Assembly: GCF_020711255.1 (NCBI RefSeq)
Contig: NZ_JAJFAW010000023.1
Coordinates: 1-64,000 of the forward strand
Origin: Hymenobacter plasmatis
GTDB lineage: Bacteria; Bacteroidota; Bacteroidia; Cytophagales; Hymenobacteraceae
DNA length: 64,000 nucleotides
Direction of reading: 5' to 3'
Part shown: positions 35,163 to 43,005 of the stretch, piece after piece
Numbering within the stretch: position 1 is the stretch's first letter
Layout: every line of letters starts with the position of its first letter
Position numbers and translations under genes: made by a program
The notes under the pieces: model-generated
Database searches by the model: none
What the model was told of the DNA's origin: nothing
The model's input: the letters and a program-made list of their open reading frames with translations, nothing else

Positions 35163-36473
35163 ATGACCATTACGTTTGAACGGCGGACCGACCGCCCGGA
35201 CGCAGCGGGGCGCTGCACCATTCACCTGCGGGCTTACTTTGATAACCAGCGGCTGCGCTTCGCTACACGGGAGCGCTGCCTGGCCACGGAGTGGCACGCC
35301 GAGCGCAACCAGTTTCGGCGCAGCTTTGCCGGGGCACAGGAAGCCAACGAATATTTGCAGTCGTTGTGCGACCGGTTGCACGCCCACTACCGGCAGCTGC
35401 GAGCCGCCGGCGCGGTTATTACGCCCGAAGTATTGAAGGCGGTATTAGCGCCGCCCGTCGTGGCCACGCCCGTGGCCGAAGCGGAAGTACCGGTGTTTTG
35501 GCTGACGGACCTTTACGTGGACTATCAGGCGGCGCTGCTGGCCCGCGGCAACCTGGCACAGTCGCTGGAGTCAGTGGCGTCGACGCTGGTTCACCTGAAA
35601 GGGCTGGAAAAGTCGCTGAAGAAGCGGCTGCAGCTCGGGGATTACGACCTGGCCACCCACGACAAGTTTCTGGCTTACCTGCGCGGGACGCGGAAGCTGG
35701 CACAGAATACGGTGTGCAAGACGGTGAAGCACGTGAAGGCCTTTTTACGCTACGTGCGCGAAGACCGGCGGATGCCGGTAGCCGTGGAAGCGCGGGAAAT
35801 GAAAATCAAGTGGACGGACGTGGAAAAGGTCTACCTGAGCGCCGCGGAGCTGACCTTACTGGAAAATGCCATGCTTCCCTCCTCCCTGGTGGCGACGCGG
35901 GATGCCTTTTTGTTCTGCTGCTACACTGGGTTGCGCCACTCAGATTTGACGGAGTTGAGCAAGGCCAACGTAAAAAACTGGGACGGGAGCCGCATCCTGC
36001 GGCTGACGCAGACCAAGACGCGCACGGCAGTGAGCATTTACCTCACGCCCCCCGCGGCAGCATTGCTCGACAAATACGAAGGGACGCGGGCCCACCTGCT
36101 GCCGTCGACGTCGAACCAGGTGATGAACCGCAACCTGAAGCGCATTGCGCAGCTGGCGGGGTTGCGGGAAATGGTGGAAGTGGTGACCGTTGAGGAGGGC
36201 AAGGTGGTGAAGCGGCAGCAGCCCAAGCACGAGCTGGTTAGCATGCACACGGCGCGGCACACCTTCGCGGTGCTCTCGCTGATGCGCGGGCTGCCGGTGG
36301 CCGTGCTGCAGAAGGTGCTGGGCCACGCCAAGATTCAAACCACGATGCTCTATGCCAAGGTGGTGGAAGACTTCCAGCACCAGGAGATGCGGCGGATATG
36401 GGAAGGGACTGCACTGCCAGTGCCGGCGGCGGTGCCCAACCCGGTTTGTGTGATTGAGACAGCAGTGGCGTAG
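35163..36473 (+). CDS. Tyrosine recombinase / integrase
   Basis: A 436-aa site-specific recombinase of the Bacteroidota CTn/phage type. N-terminal arm-binding domain (about 1-95), SAM-like core-binding domain (about 115-210, ending with LRGTRKLAQNTVCKTVKHVK), and a catalytic domain with Arg in YTGLRHSDL (about 258), HTARHTF (HxxR, about 362), GHAKIQTTMLYAKV (His and the nucleophile Tyr, about 396). All catalytic residues are present, so it is probably active. It lies 177 bp past tRNA-Asp, reading away from it. Confidence 0.94.
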   Translation: MTITFERRTDRPDAAGRCTIHLRAYFDNQRLRFATRERCLATEWHAERNQFRRSFAGAQEANEYLQSLCDRLHAHYRQLRAAGAVITPEVLKAVLAPPVVATPVAEAEVPVFWLTDLYVDYQAALLARGNLAQSLESVASTLVHLKGLEKSLKKRLQLGDYDLATHDKFLAYLRGTRKLAQNTVCKTVKHVKAFLRYVREDRRMPVAVEAREMKIKWTDVEKVYLSAAELTLLENAMLPSSLVATRDAFLFCCYTGLRHSDLTELSKANVKNWDGSRILRLTQTKTRTAVSIYLTPPAAALLDKYEGTRAHLLPSTSNQVMNRNLKRIAQLAGLREMVEVVTVEEGKVVKRQQPKHELVSMHTARHTFAVLSLMRGLPVAVLQKVLGHAKIQTTMLYAKVVEDFQHQEMRRIWEGTALPVPAAVPNPVCVIETAVA

Positions 36474-36497
36474 GCTACGTAGCGAGTGTTATGCAGG

Positions 36498-36534
36498 AAA
36501 AAGCCCGGCTTGGTTGTACCAGGCCGGGCTTTTT
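36498..36534 (+). terminator. Terminator after the integrase gene
   Basis: AAAAAGCCCGGC(C/T)TGGT-type stem: AAAAAGCCCGGCTTGG, short loop, CCAGGCCGGGCTTTT, 24 bp after the integrase stop. Confidence 0.85.
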
Positions 36535-36575
36535 AGTGGACAGCTGAATCAGTGCTTTGGCGTGGGCTTTGAAGC

Positions 36576-36630
36576 GTGTTCATTTTTTTACGCCGTTCAC
36601 TAGTAGTGAACACCCGAAAATAATGAACAC
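36576..36630. repeat. Nested inverted repeats downstream of the integrase
   Basis: Outer arms GTGTTCATT (36576-36584) and AATGAACAC (36622-36630) enclose inner arms GTTCACT (36595-36601) and AGTGAAC (36605-36611). The four half-sites share the core GTTCA/TGAAC. The region lies between two genes that converge, so it is not an obvious promoter; a recombinase or regulator binding site is possible. Confidence 0.55.
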
Positions 36631-36707
36631 GGAACCTTGCCGCTATCGTCGGACGAGATAGCCGGATAGTGGCTGCTCCTACGCTTCAGACACGGGGGGA
36701 CCATGCT

Positions 36708-36902
36708 CTAACTGCGGGCGAGGGCGGCGCGCACTTCCTGTTCGGGCAGGTGGGTGTACGCGCAAAACTCCTGGATGGAAACCAGGGCGCGGCTGGGCTT
36801 GCCGAGCTGCACCCGGATGCGCTGCAGCAGGCGCTTGCCGGCCTGGTAACCGTTGCCGGTGACGGCCGCTGCTTCCTTGGGATAAATGCAAACCTGGGAC
36901 AT
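36708..36902 (-). CDS. Small recombinase-associated DNA-binding-type protein
   Basis: A 64-aa protein from ATG 36902 (MSQVCIYPKEAAAVTGNGYQ). The pattern V-x-IYPK-x5-G.., KRLLQRIRVQLGK and a C-terminal SIQEFCAYTHLPEQEVRAAL is a small family I recall next to integrases and in mobile elements of Bacteroidota, probably an HTH or excisionase-like protein; the function is inferred. It is read against the integrase gene. The ORF can be extended to 36944, but the internal ATG fits better. Confidence 0.65.
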   Translation of the reverse strand: MSQVCIYPKEAAAVTGNGYQAGKRLLQRIRVQLGKPSRALVSIQEFCAYTHLPEQEVRAALARS

Positions 36903-36973
36903 AGTTGGTATCTGTGGGGTATAGTTGGCTAGGCGAATATACAACCCCTAAGAAGGGCCCGTAGGTTCGTATC

Positions 36974-37612
36974 ATGAAACTTTTACAGCTGGTGCGGACA
37001 AGTGCCCGGGTGCTCCTGCTTTTGGCGGGAAGTGGCGTGGCGGCCGTTGGGGCCTTGACGTTTGCCCCGCAAAGCTGCACGGGCCCGGCACATGAGCGCC
37101 CTGCCAACGGGTTAACCTATACGGTAGCTGCTGGTCCGCCGCTCGTGACGGAAACGGTGCGCGTGGTGCGGGTGGTGGACGGCGACACCTACGACGTGCT
37201 GGCCGGCGGCCTGGTGCGCCGGGTGCGGCTGCTGGGCGTGGATGCACCGGAGCGGGACCAGCCTTTCGGTAAGCTGGCAACGGACTCGGTGGCGCGGCTG
37301 CTGTGGCCGGCGCAGCTGGTGCTGCTTACGCGGCACGGCGTGGACCTGTACGGACGGACCCTGGGCGCGGTGCGCCTGCCGGTGGCGGGCAAACCGGCGC
37401 TGGCGCTGGATTCGCTGCTGGTGGTGCGCGGCTGGGCGTGGGCCTGGGACCCAAACCATCGGATAGCGGGGCGGGCCGCGCAGCAAGCGGCGGCCCTGCA
37501 GGGGCGGCGCGGCCTGTGGAAATGCGGGGTGAGCCAGCCCGTGCCGCCCAAGCTGTGGCGGTCTTTTAATGCGCAAAACAAGCGGCGTTACGGGGTGGGC
37601 TGCACCTGGTAG
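36974..37612 (+). CDS. Thermonuclease-family exported nuclease
   Basis: A staphylococcal nuclease (SNase) homologue, 212 aa. N-terminal signal segment (VLLLLAGSGVAAVGALTF), then the OB-fold core with RVVDGDTYDV (about 70, catalytic Asp), VRLLGVDAPERDQPFG (about 85-100) and GRTLGAVRL (catalytic Arg, about 125). It acts extracytoplasmically on DNA or RNA. Short 71-bp divergent gap to the small protein on the left; the hypothetical at 37671 follows closely, so they may be cotranscribed. Confidence 0.9.
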   Translation: MKLLQLVRTSARVLLLLAGSGVAAVGALTFAPQSCTGPAHERPANGLTYTVAAGPPLVTETVRVVRVVDGDTYDVLAGGLVRRVRLLGVDAPERDQPFGKLATDSVARLLWPAQLVLLTRHGVDLYGRTLGAVRLPVAGKPALALDSLLVVRGWAWAWDPNHRIAGRAAQQAAALQGRRGLWKCGVSQPVPPKLWRSFNAQNKRRYGVGCTW

Positions 37613-37670
37613 CAATGTCGCACAAATGCAAGCAGCCGGGTTTTATCTCCAACTTTTATTTCCTCTTCTC

Positions 37671-38417
37671 ATGGCCTCTCAAAATGGCATCCTGGGGTTG
37701 CAAGGCACGGTGGGCGGCCTTGTCTTCGCCAAAAACGGCACGGTCCGTCAGAAACCCGCCTCCAACAAAGCCGCCTTCGCCTCGGCGGCCTCGCTGGCCC
37801 GCACCCGCGAAAACGCGTCGGAATTCGGCCGCGCGGCCACCGGCGGCAAGCTCATCCGCTCGGCCTTCCGGTCGCTCATCGCCACGGCCTCCGACGCGCG
37901 CATGGTGAGCCGGCTCACCCAGCGCGTGCGCCAAATCGTGGGCCTGGACGAAGCCAACGACCGCGGCGAGCGGGTGGTGGACAAGGACAACGTCGGCGGC
38001 CTGCTCGGCTTCGACTTCAACAGCGGCGCGGGCCTGGGCCAAAGCCTGTTCTTCCCCTTCGCGGTGGCCACAGCCGGGGCAGACGTGACCCTGACAGTGC
38101 CCCGCCTGAACCCGGCCACCGACCTAGTGGCCCCGCAGGGCGCCACGCACTTCGAGCTGCTCTACGGGGTGGCGACGATGAACTTTGAAACCGGCACCTA
38201 CGAGGCCGGCACGGTAGCGGCCCCCTTTGGCACGCAGGCGCTCAGCGCGGCCACCATGGCCGACCAGGCGCTGGTGGCCACGCTGCCCACGGCCCCGACG
38301 GCCGACGATGTGGTGATGGCCGTGCTGGGCGTCAACTTCTACCAGTCGCTGAACGGGAAACTCTACCCGCTCAACAACAACGCCACAAACCCGCTGGCCA
38401 TCGCCTACGTGGCGTAA
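37671..38417 (+). CDS. Unrecognised protein with glycine-rich N-terminal motif
   Basis: A 248-aa protein; ATG 37671 chosen, as the longer frame overlaps the thermonuclease gene. It opens with MASQNGILGLQGTVGGLVFA followed by KNGTVRQKPASNK, then a helical Ser/Ala/Arg-rich part and a beta-rich second half. The start is reminiscent of DUF6266-like Bacteroidota proteins (IL-G-x-G-K-VG-x-V), but the similarity is too weak for a call. Paired with the next gene (102-bp gap); both end at a terminator. Confidence 0.65.
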   Translation: MASQNGILGLQGTVGGLVFAKNGTVRQKPASNKAAFASAASLARTRENASEFGRAATGGKLIRSAFRSLIATASDARMVSRLTQRVRQIVGLDEANDRGERVVDKDNVGGLLGFDFNSGAGLGQSLFFPFAVATAGADVTLTVPRLNPATDLVAPQGATHFELLYGVATMNFETGTYEAGTVAAPFGTQALSAATMADQALVATLPTAPTADDVVMAVLGVNFYQSLNGKLYPLNNNATNPLAIAYVA

Positions 38418-38519
38418 GGCCAGCGGCTAGGGTACGCGGCCGGCGCCGACCAGCGCCGGCCGTTTGGGTGGGGCTTGGCCCCGGTTTCTCTTGGTTTTAC
38501 TTCTAATTCTCTCTTTCTA

Positions 38520-39287
38520 ATGCTTTCAAGAACCGCCTATCAAAAACAAGCGGACAAGCGCCTGAAAACGGCGCTCAAGCTGCGCGCCCGCTACGACGGC
38601 CGGGTGCGCAAATACGCCACGGCCCTCGGCGCGGCCCTGGCGGGCGCGGCCGATGCCAAAGCGCGCGTGGACCGGATTAACCTGCTCTACGGCGTGGACG
38701 TCTCGACCGAAACGCTGCTGGTGCACGACCTGCGCACCGCGGGCCTGCCCGGCTTGCTCGGCACGAGCCTGGCCGCCAGCACCCCGGGCGAGGAAGTGCA
38801 ATTCTTTAACGCCATCGTGGACGGCAACGGCGGCGCAGTGTTGACCTCTGATGTCCTGTTCGGGGAAGTGGTGGACCCCGCGGCGCCGGTGGCCGACGCG
38901 CCCCCGGTCGTGGTGGCCCCGCCGGTCGTAATCCAGCAGTCCCCGGCCCCGGCGGAGCCCGCCCCCTTGGTGGACGTCCCGCCGGTAGTGCCCACCCCCG
39001 TGGTTGACGGGACGGTAGCGGGGCAGGTAACGCTGGCCGGCCCGAACGGGACGCTGGCGGGCGTGACCATTGAATCGGCACCGGGCGTGAGCCTGGACTT
39101 TGCCCCGCTCTACAGCGGCAGCTCCACGCCGGTGGACATGTACCTGTTCGTATTCGTGGAGGACCCGATGACCGCCAAGGTGACGTTTGCCGACCGGTAC
39201 GCCGGCCAGCCCTTTACCGTGCACCTGGCCGATGGCCGCACGGCCACAGGCCTCTTCACCGAAGGGTCGTATGGCATTGACGTGTAG
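38520..39287 (+). CDS. Unrecognised protein with Pro/Val linker
   Basis: A 255-aa protein. Residues 1-110 are helical and basic at the start (YQKQADKRLKTALKLRARYD). Residues about 115-165 are a Pro/Val/Ala linker (PPVVVAPPVVIQQSPAPAEP). Residues 170-255 form a beta-rich domain (VAGQVTLAGPNGTLAGVTI ... GQPFTVHLADGRTATGLF), possibly immunoglobulin-like. No family recognised. A strong terminator follows, so with 37671-38417 it makes a two-gene unit of unknown role. Confidence 0.6.
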   Translation: MLSRTAYQKQADKRLKTALKLRARYDGRVRKYATALGAALAGAADAKARVDRINLLYGVDVSTETLLVHDLRTAGLPGLLGTSLAASTPGEEVQFFNAIVDGNGGAVLTSDVLFGEVVDPAAPVADAPPVVVAPPVVIQQSPAPAEPAPLVDVPPVVPTPVVDGTVAGQVTLAGPNGTLAGVTIESAPGVSLDFAPLYSGSSTPVDMYLFVFVEDPMTAKVTFADRYAGQPFTVHLADGRTATGLFTEGSYGIDV

Positions 39288-39310
39288 CCGCGCTACTTAC
39301 CAGTAGGATG

Positions 39311-39347
39311 AAAAGGCCAGCTCCCGCTTGGGGGCTGGCCTTTTTTA
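39311..39347 (+). terminator. Rho-independent terminator
   Basis: AAAAGGCCAGC.CCC, short loop, GGGGGCTGGCCTTTTTT just after the gene ending at 39287. Confidence 0.85.
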
Positions 39348-39422
39348 TGTTGGCTTTGCGGGCCTCATGGCGAAATGGACGGGCCTGTTGAGGCTTCTCT
39401 TCGTTGACTTTACCTTCGCTGC

Positions 39423-40457
39423 ATGTCTACTCTTTCGTTGCCGTCTGATTATCCGCAGTTCCTGGCGGAATTGAAGCGACACATCCGCGAAACCCAAGTG
39501 CGGGCGGCGCTGGCGGTGAACTCGGAATTGGTGCAGCTGTACTGGCGCATTGGCGACCAAATTCTGCAGCGCCAGCACCAGCAAGGTTGGGGCGCTAAAG
39601 TAATTGACCAGCTGGCGCAGGATTTGCGCCAGGAATTCCCGGAGGCGTCGGGCTTTTCGCCCCGTAATCTTAAGTACATGAGGGCTTTTGCGCAGGCCTG
39701 GCTGGATGCGTTAATTGTGCAACAGCTTGTTGCACAAATTCCGTGGGGTCATAACGTGCGCCTGCTGGACAAGGTAGCGGACCCGGCCGAGCGTGCATGG
39801 TACGTGCATCAGACGATTGAAAATGGCTGGAGCCGCAACGTGCTGGCCGCGCAGGTGGAGAGCAGCCTCTACCACCGGCAAGGGCGGGCGGTGAGCAACT
39901 TCAGCCGAACGCTGCCCGCGCCGCAGTCGGAGCTGGCGCAGCATATTTTGAAAGACCCGTACACGTTCGACTTCCTCTCCCTGGGAGCCGAGGCGCAGGA
40001 ACGGGATTTAGAAAAGGGCCTGCTGGAGCACGTGCGCTCGTTTCTGCTGGAGCTGGGCAAGGGCTTTGCGCTGGTGGGCAGCCAGTACCATCTGGAAGTC
40101 GGCGGGCAGGACAACTACCTGGACCTGGTGTTTTATCACCTCAAGCTGCGGTGCTTCGTCATCATCGACCTGAAGATGAGCGAGTTCAAGCCCGAGGACA
40201 GCGGCAAAATGAACTTCTACCTGTCGGCGGCTGATGACCTGCTGCGCCACCCAAGTGACCAGCCCACCATCGGGCTGGTGCTGTGCAAGAGCCAGAACCG
40301 GGTAGTGGCCGAGTACGCGTTGCGCGGCCTGAGCCAGCCGATTGGGGTGGCCGAATGGCAGCTCACCCGCGCTTTACCCGCCGAACTGCGCCGCAGCCTG
40401 CCCACAACGGAAGAGCTGGATGCCGTGCTCGGACAGTCGGCGGCGCCACAGCCATAG
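39423..40457 (+). CDS. DUF1016 / YhcG-type PD-(D/E)XK nuclease
   Basis: A 344-aa protein. N-terminal DUF1016_N winged-helix-type domain (QLYWRIGDQILQRQ, FSPRNLKYMRAFAQAW) and C-terminal nuclease domain with LVGSQYHLEVGGQDNYLDLV (Asp about 234), IIDLKMSEFKPED (D249-x-K251) and GKMNFYLSAADD. All expected catalytic residues are present. The family is common in defence islands and near type I restriction loci; the substrate is unproven. It stands alone here, facing the FtsZ-like gene. Confidence 0.92.
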   Translation: MSTLSLPSDYPQFLAELKRHIRETQVRAALAVNSELVQLYWRIGDQILQRQHQQGWGAKVIDQLAQDLRQEFPEASGFSPRNLKYMRAFAQAWLDALIVQQLVAQIPWGHNVRLLDKVADPAERAWYVHQTIENGWSRNVLAAQVESSLYHRQGRAVSNFSRTLPAPQSELAQHILKDPYTFDFLSLGAEAQERDLEKGLLEHVRSFLLELGKGFALVGSQYHLEVGGQDNYLDLVFYHLKLRCFVIIDLKMSEFKPEDSGKMNFYLSAADDLLRHPSDQPTIGLVLCKSQNRVVAEYALRGLSQPIGVAEWQLTRALPAELRRSLPTTEELDAVLGQSAAPQP

Positions 40458-40503
40458 CCGCCGGGGTATAAGTATTTTGGGGCAATCCGCTCTTTCATTT
40501 GCG

Positions 40504-41019
40504 TTAATGCCTGGGGGCCAGCAATAACGTTACGCGCAGGCCAGCGATGAGGGAGGGACGGCTTCCATGCCCTACTATCATTTCCCAATCCGGCCCAACA
40601 TACGTCCGTAGTTCATCGGCTATCAGGGTTAATTCGTCCAAGCATAAGGGGGCGTCGGGGTGTTCCGCGATGGAAAGGAGGCATTTTCCGGTGGTAGCTG
40701 ACCGTACTCCAACCGCTTGCGCTTGTTGGCAGGCGGCCGAAACGGCGCGCAGGGCCCGTCCCGGGCCGGAGGCGTAGGCTTGACCCACGCTGATGCCTGC
40801 CGCCTCGCGCAACGTGACATAGATGTCTTCGCATTCCACGTCCGTCGGGTCTTTGGCGTCAAGGAGTTCAGCTATACACGTTGTAAAGGCTTCGCGGAAT
40901 GCTGGGGAGACCAATTGCGGCTCCGATGGCTGCGCTTGGGACCATTCGGCTAGGATGCTGCCGGCGTGGGCCAGCCGGTCGTAGTCTGGTCGAGGGGTAA
41001 AGGGGCGCGGGTGCCGCAT
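40504..41019 (-). CDS. Stand-alone FtsZ C-terminal-domain-like protein without GTPase domain
   Basis: A 171-aa protein aligning by eye with the second half of FtsZ. Residues 39-53 (PAFREAFTTCIAELL) resemble core helix H7. DVECED (60-65) stands at the T7 loop (NVDFAD in FtsZ) that completes the GTPase site of the neighbouring subunit. YASGPGRAL (82-90) matches the GVASGEDRA motif. GKCLLSIA (111-118), LDELTLIADELR (127-138), MIVG and LRVTLLLAP (161-169) follow the C-terminal sheet. The whole N-terminal nucleotide-binding domain is absent and replaced by 38 unrelated residues. It could bind or cap FtsZ filaments; this is inference. Family membership by motif order, not by search. Confidence 0.6.
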   Translation of the reverse strand: MRHPRPFTPRPDYDRLAHAGSILAEWSQAQPSEPQLVSPAFREAFTTCIAELLDAKDPTDVECEDIYVTLREAAGISVGQAYASGPGRALRAVSAACQQAQAVGVRSATTGKCLLSIAEHPDAPLCLDELTLIADELRTYVGPDWEMIVGHGSRPSLIAGLRVTLLLAPRH

Positions 41020-41117
41020 AAGAAAGAGGGATTAAATAGGACGACAGGCAGCGAAGTTGAGCGTTTGCTTCATCAAACAGTGTCGTAGCCGAAACTGCCC
41101 ATTGCTCAAGGTGCAAT

Positions 41118-41129
41118 AAACAGCTGTTT
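41118..41129. promoter_or_regulatory. 12-bp perfect palindrome upstream of the FtsZ-like gene
   Basis: AAACAGCTGTTT, 99 bp before the FtsZ-like start codon, within a 326-bp AT-rich gap (41020-41345) that otherwise holds a small hairpin (41171-41187) and the AT-rich lead to the next gene. Possible repressor site. Confidence 0.3.
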
Positions 41130-41345
41130 TGCGGTTATTCAGCCATAAATGAGTAGGGTCCGCTGGGCTTTTCAGCCCGTCTTAAGCGTGTTTTGCGATG
41201 ATTGAACTGAGACAGGTTAGTAATAGCTAAGTATTGGGAGTTATTAATAAAATAGAATAAACATATTCTTTCCTTTCAGCGTCATGGTTTGTCGTTATTG
41301 CGGGTCATCTTTACGCTTCCTAAATCTCACTCATTTCCACACTGT

Positions 41346-42527
41346 ATGGACGAATCGGTACTTAAAAGAATGCTGAACCAAGTTTCGGCAATCGCGCGAA
41401 CGCAGAAGAAGCTTGCGTTACTGAGCGGGGAAAACTTCAATGTGTTCCGAATTCTTAAAATTGAAACCCGGGAAGTGCGGACGCATTCGGCTTTTCTGGG
41501 GGAGTTGCTTAATCCGGATGGTAGCCATGGGATGCAGGATACTTTTCTGCGGCTTTTCATCGAGCAAATGGGCTTCGCGGACTTTGCAAACTTTGATACC
41601 GCGAGTGCCAAGCTAGTGGTGGAGAAACATATCGGCCAAATTGATGCCGACTATACCGAGGGCGGGCGAATTGATATCTACCTGGAATCTAAAGGAGAGT
41701 TTCTGTTCATCGAGAACAAGATTTACGCCGTCAACCAGCGCAATCAGCTGGAGCGCTACCGCCAGCATAAGCCGCACGCCAAGCTGCTCTACCTAACGTT
41801 GGACGGCGGCAACTATAAAGCACCTGCAGGCAGCATGCTCACCAAGGAGCACTACAAGGCTATTTCCTACAAAGAAGACATCACCACTTGGCTAAACAAC
41901 TGCCATCGGGCGGCCGCTGCGTATCCGATTGTCCGGGAAACCATCCAGCAATACATTCACCTCATTAATCACCTCACCGAGAAAACACCCGATAATTTTA
42001 TGAAGGAAGAAACAAAGCAGTTGTTGCGGGGAGATTATGCGAGCTTCGAGAGTGCCTGGTACTGTTCGCAGGTAGTCAATGAACTGAAAAGCGACATACT
42101 TAAGGAATTCGGGTCGGAACTGGAAAAGGCTTGGCCGATAGATGAAGTAAAGCCCGTTTGCCATCTGAGAGGCTACCCTATTACCATGGACCATTACCAA
42201 GATGACCCAGCGAGTGATATGTACTATTCATTCAAAATCGGGGCGCCAATTCATGGCCAGCAAGTCCCTGAAGAGGTTGCAAACACGTTCAGGACAATTG
42301 TTCGCCAAGTCAGTAACCAGATTGTAGTAGAAAAGAATGGCACTGCCTGGAGTCCATTTGAAAGAGTTCGCAACCCTTATAAGTGGACTCCCAGAGAGCA
42401 GTTTGAAATGGCAGATAAGAACCACCGCACCGCAGTAATTAACTCGATGATTGAGGAGTCAGATAGGGATGCTGCCAAGTTCGCTGATCTTGTTAAGGAA
42501 TTACAGGAAGCGGTCATTCTCAGCTAA
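41346..42527 (+). CDS. PD-(D/E)XK nuclease superfamily protein (PDDEXK_4-like)
   Basis: A 393-aa protein starting at MDESVLKRML. The N-terminus has ENFNVFRILKIETREVRTHS, then FLGELLNPDGSHG, and the nuclease core GGRIDIYLESKGEFLFIENKI (D-x13-E-x-K, about 118-135) with the following NQLERYRQ helix, the pattern of the PDDEXK_4 family. The C-terminal 200 residues are family-specific. The gene is clearly AT-richer than the host genes, suggesting recent acquisition. The family occurs singly in defence islands. Confidence 0.85.
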   Translation: MDESVLKRMLNQVSAIARTQKKLALLSGENFNVFRILKIETREVRTHSAFLGELLNPDGSHGMQDTFLRLFIEQMGFADFANFDTASAKLVVEKHIGQIDADYTEGGRIDIYLESKGEFLFIENKIYAVNQRNQLERYRQHKPHAKLLYLTLDGGNYKAPAGSMLTKEHYKAISYKEDITTWLNNCHRAAAAYPIVRETIQQYIHLINHLTEKTPDNFMKEETKQLLRGDYASFESAWYCSQVVNELKSDILKEFGSELEKAWPIDEVKPVCHLRGYPITMDHYQDDPASDMYYSFKIGAPIHGQQVPEEVANTFRTIVRQVSNQIVVEKNGTAWSPFERVRNPYKWTPREQFEMADKNHRTAVINSMIEESDRDAAKFADLVKELQEAVILS

Positions 42528-42665
42528 ACTATTATGCTATAAGGTGCTCGGCCATCTGATGCATAGCGCGCCGGGCAAGGAAGCCGTTCTTTTCCACCAA
42601 ATGCATGATGGGCACTGACGTGTAGCCAGACGGGGCCTGTCTAAACAGGGTTCTTCACGCTTAAT

Positions 42666-42702
42666 AAAAAAGCCCACTGGCAATTTGCCAGTGGGCTTTT
42701 TG
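42666..42702 (+). terminator. Rho-independent terminator
   Basis: AAAAAGCCCACTGGCAAATTG-type stem: AGCCCACTGGCAA, tiny loop, TTGCCAGTGGGCTTTTT. The rest of the 478-bp gap (42528-43005) shows no gene. Confidence 0.85.
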
Positions 42703-43005
42703 TTGTTTTTCAAGTTGTGAATTACTGTTTAGTAGCGGCGGCTCGGCGTAATGCTGTCGGCTCTACTACCTCTCAAAAGAGCTTGTTAAAGGAAAGGCCA
42801 GCAGTGTAGTTTAAATTTAAAAGAGGATTTGTGCTTTAAGCCATGTATGGCGCACCTATATTGCCTGCATGAAAGCGACTCCTCAACTCAGCTTATTTGC
42901 ACGTCATTCCTTTTCTATTGCCATGGTTGTTGGCAGTCTTGGCCCGTTCATGCACTACGTGTTAGGCCTTTAAGTGTCACCATCAAAGGAGCGCACTTCG
43001 CAGCC

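Noticed and set aside
35291..36193. 300-codon second frame inside the integrase gene
   Set aside because: Overlaps an integrase with all catalytic residues; shadow frame.
42829..43005. Upstream extension of the HNH gene
   Set aside because: Cysteine-rich, unlike the family start; ATG 43006 opens into the conserved N-terminus.
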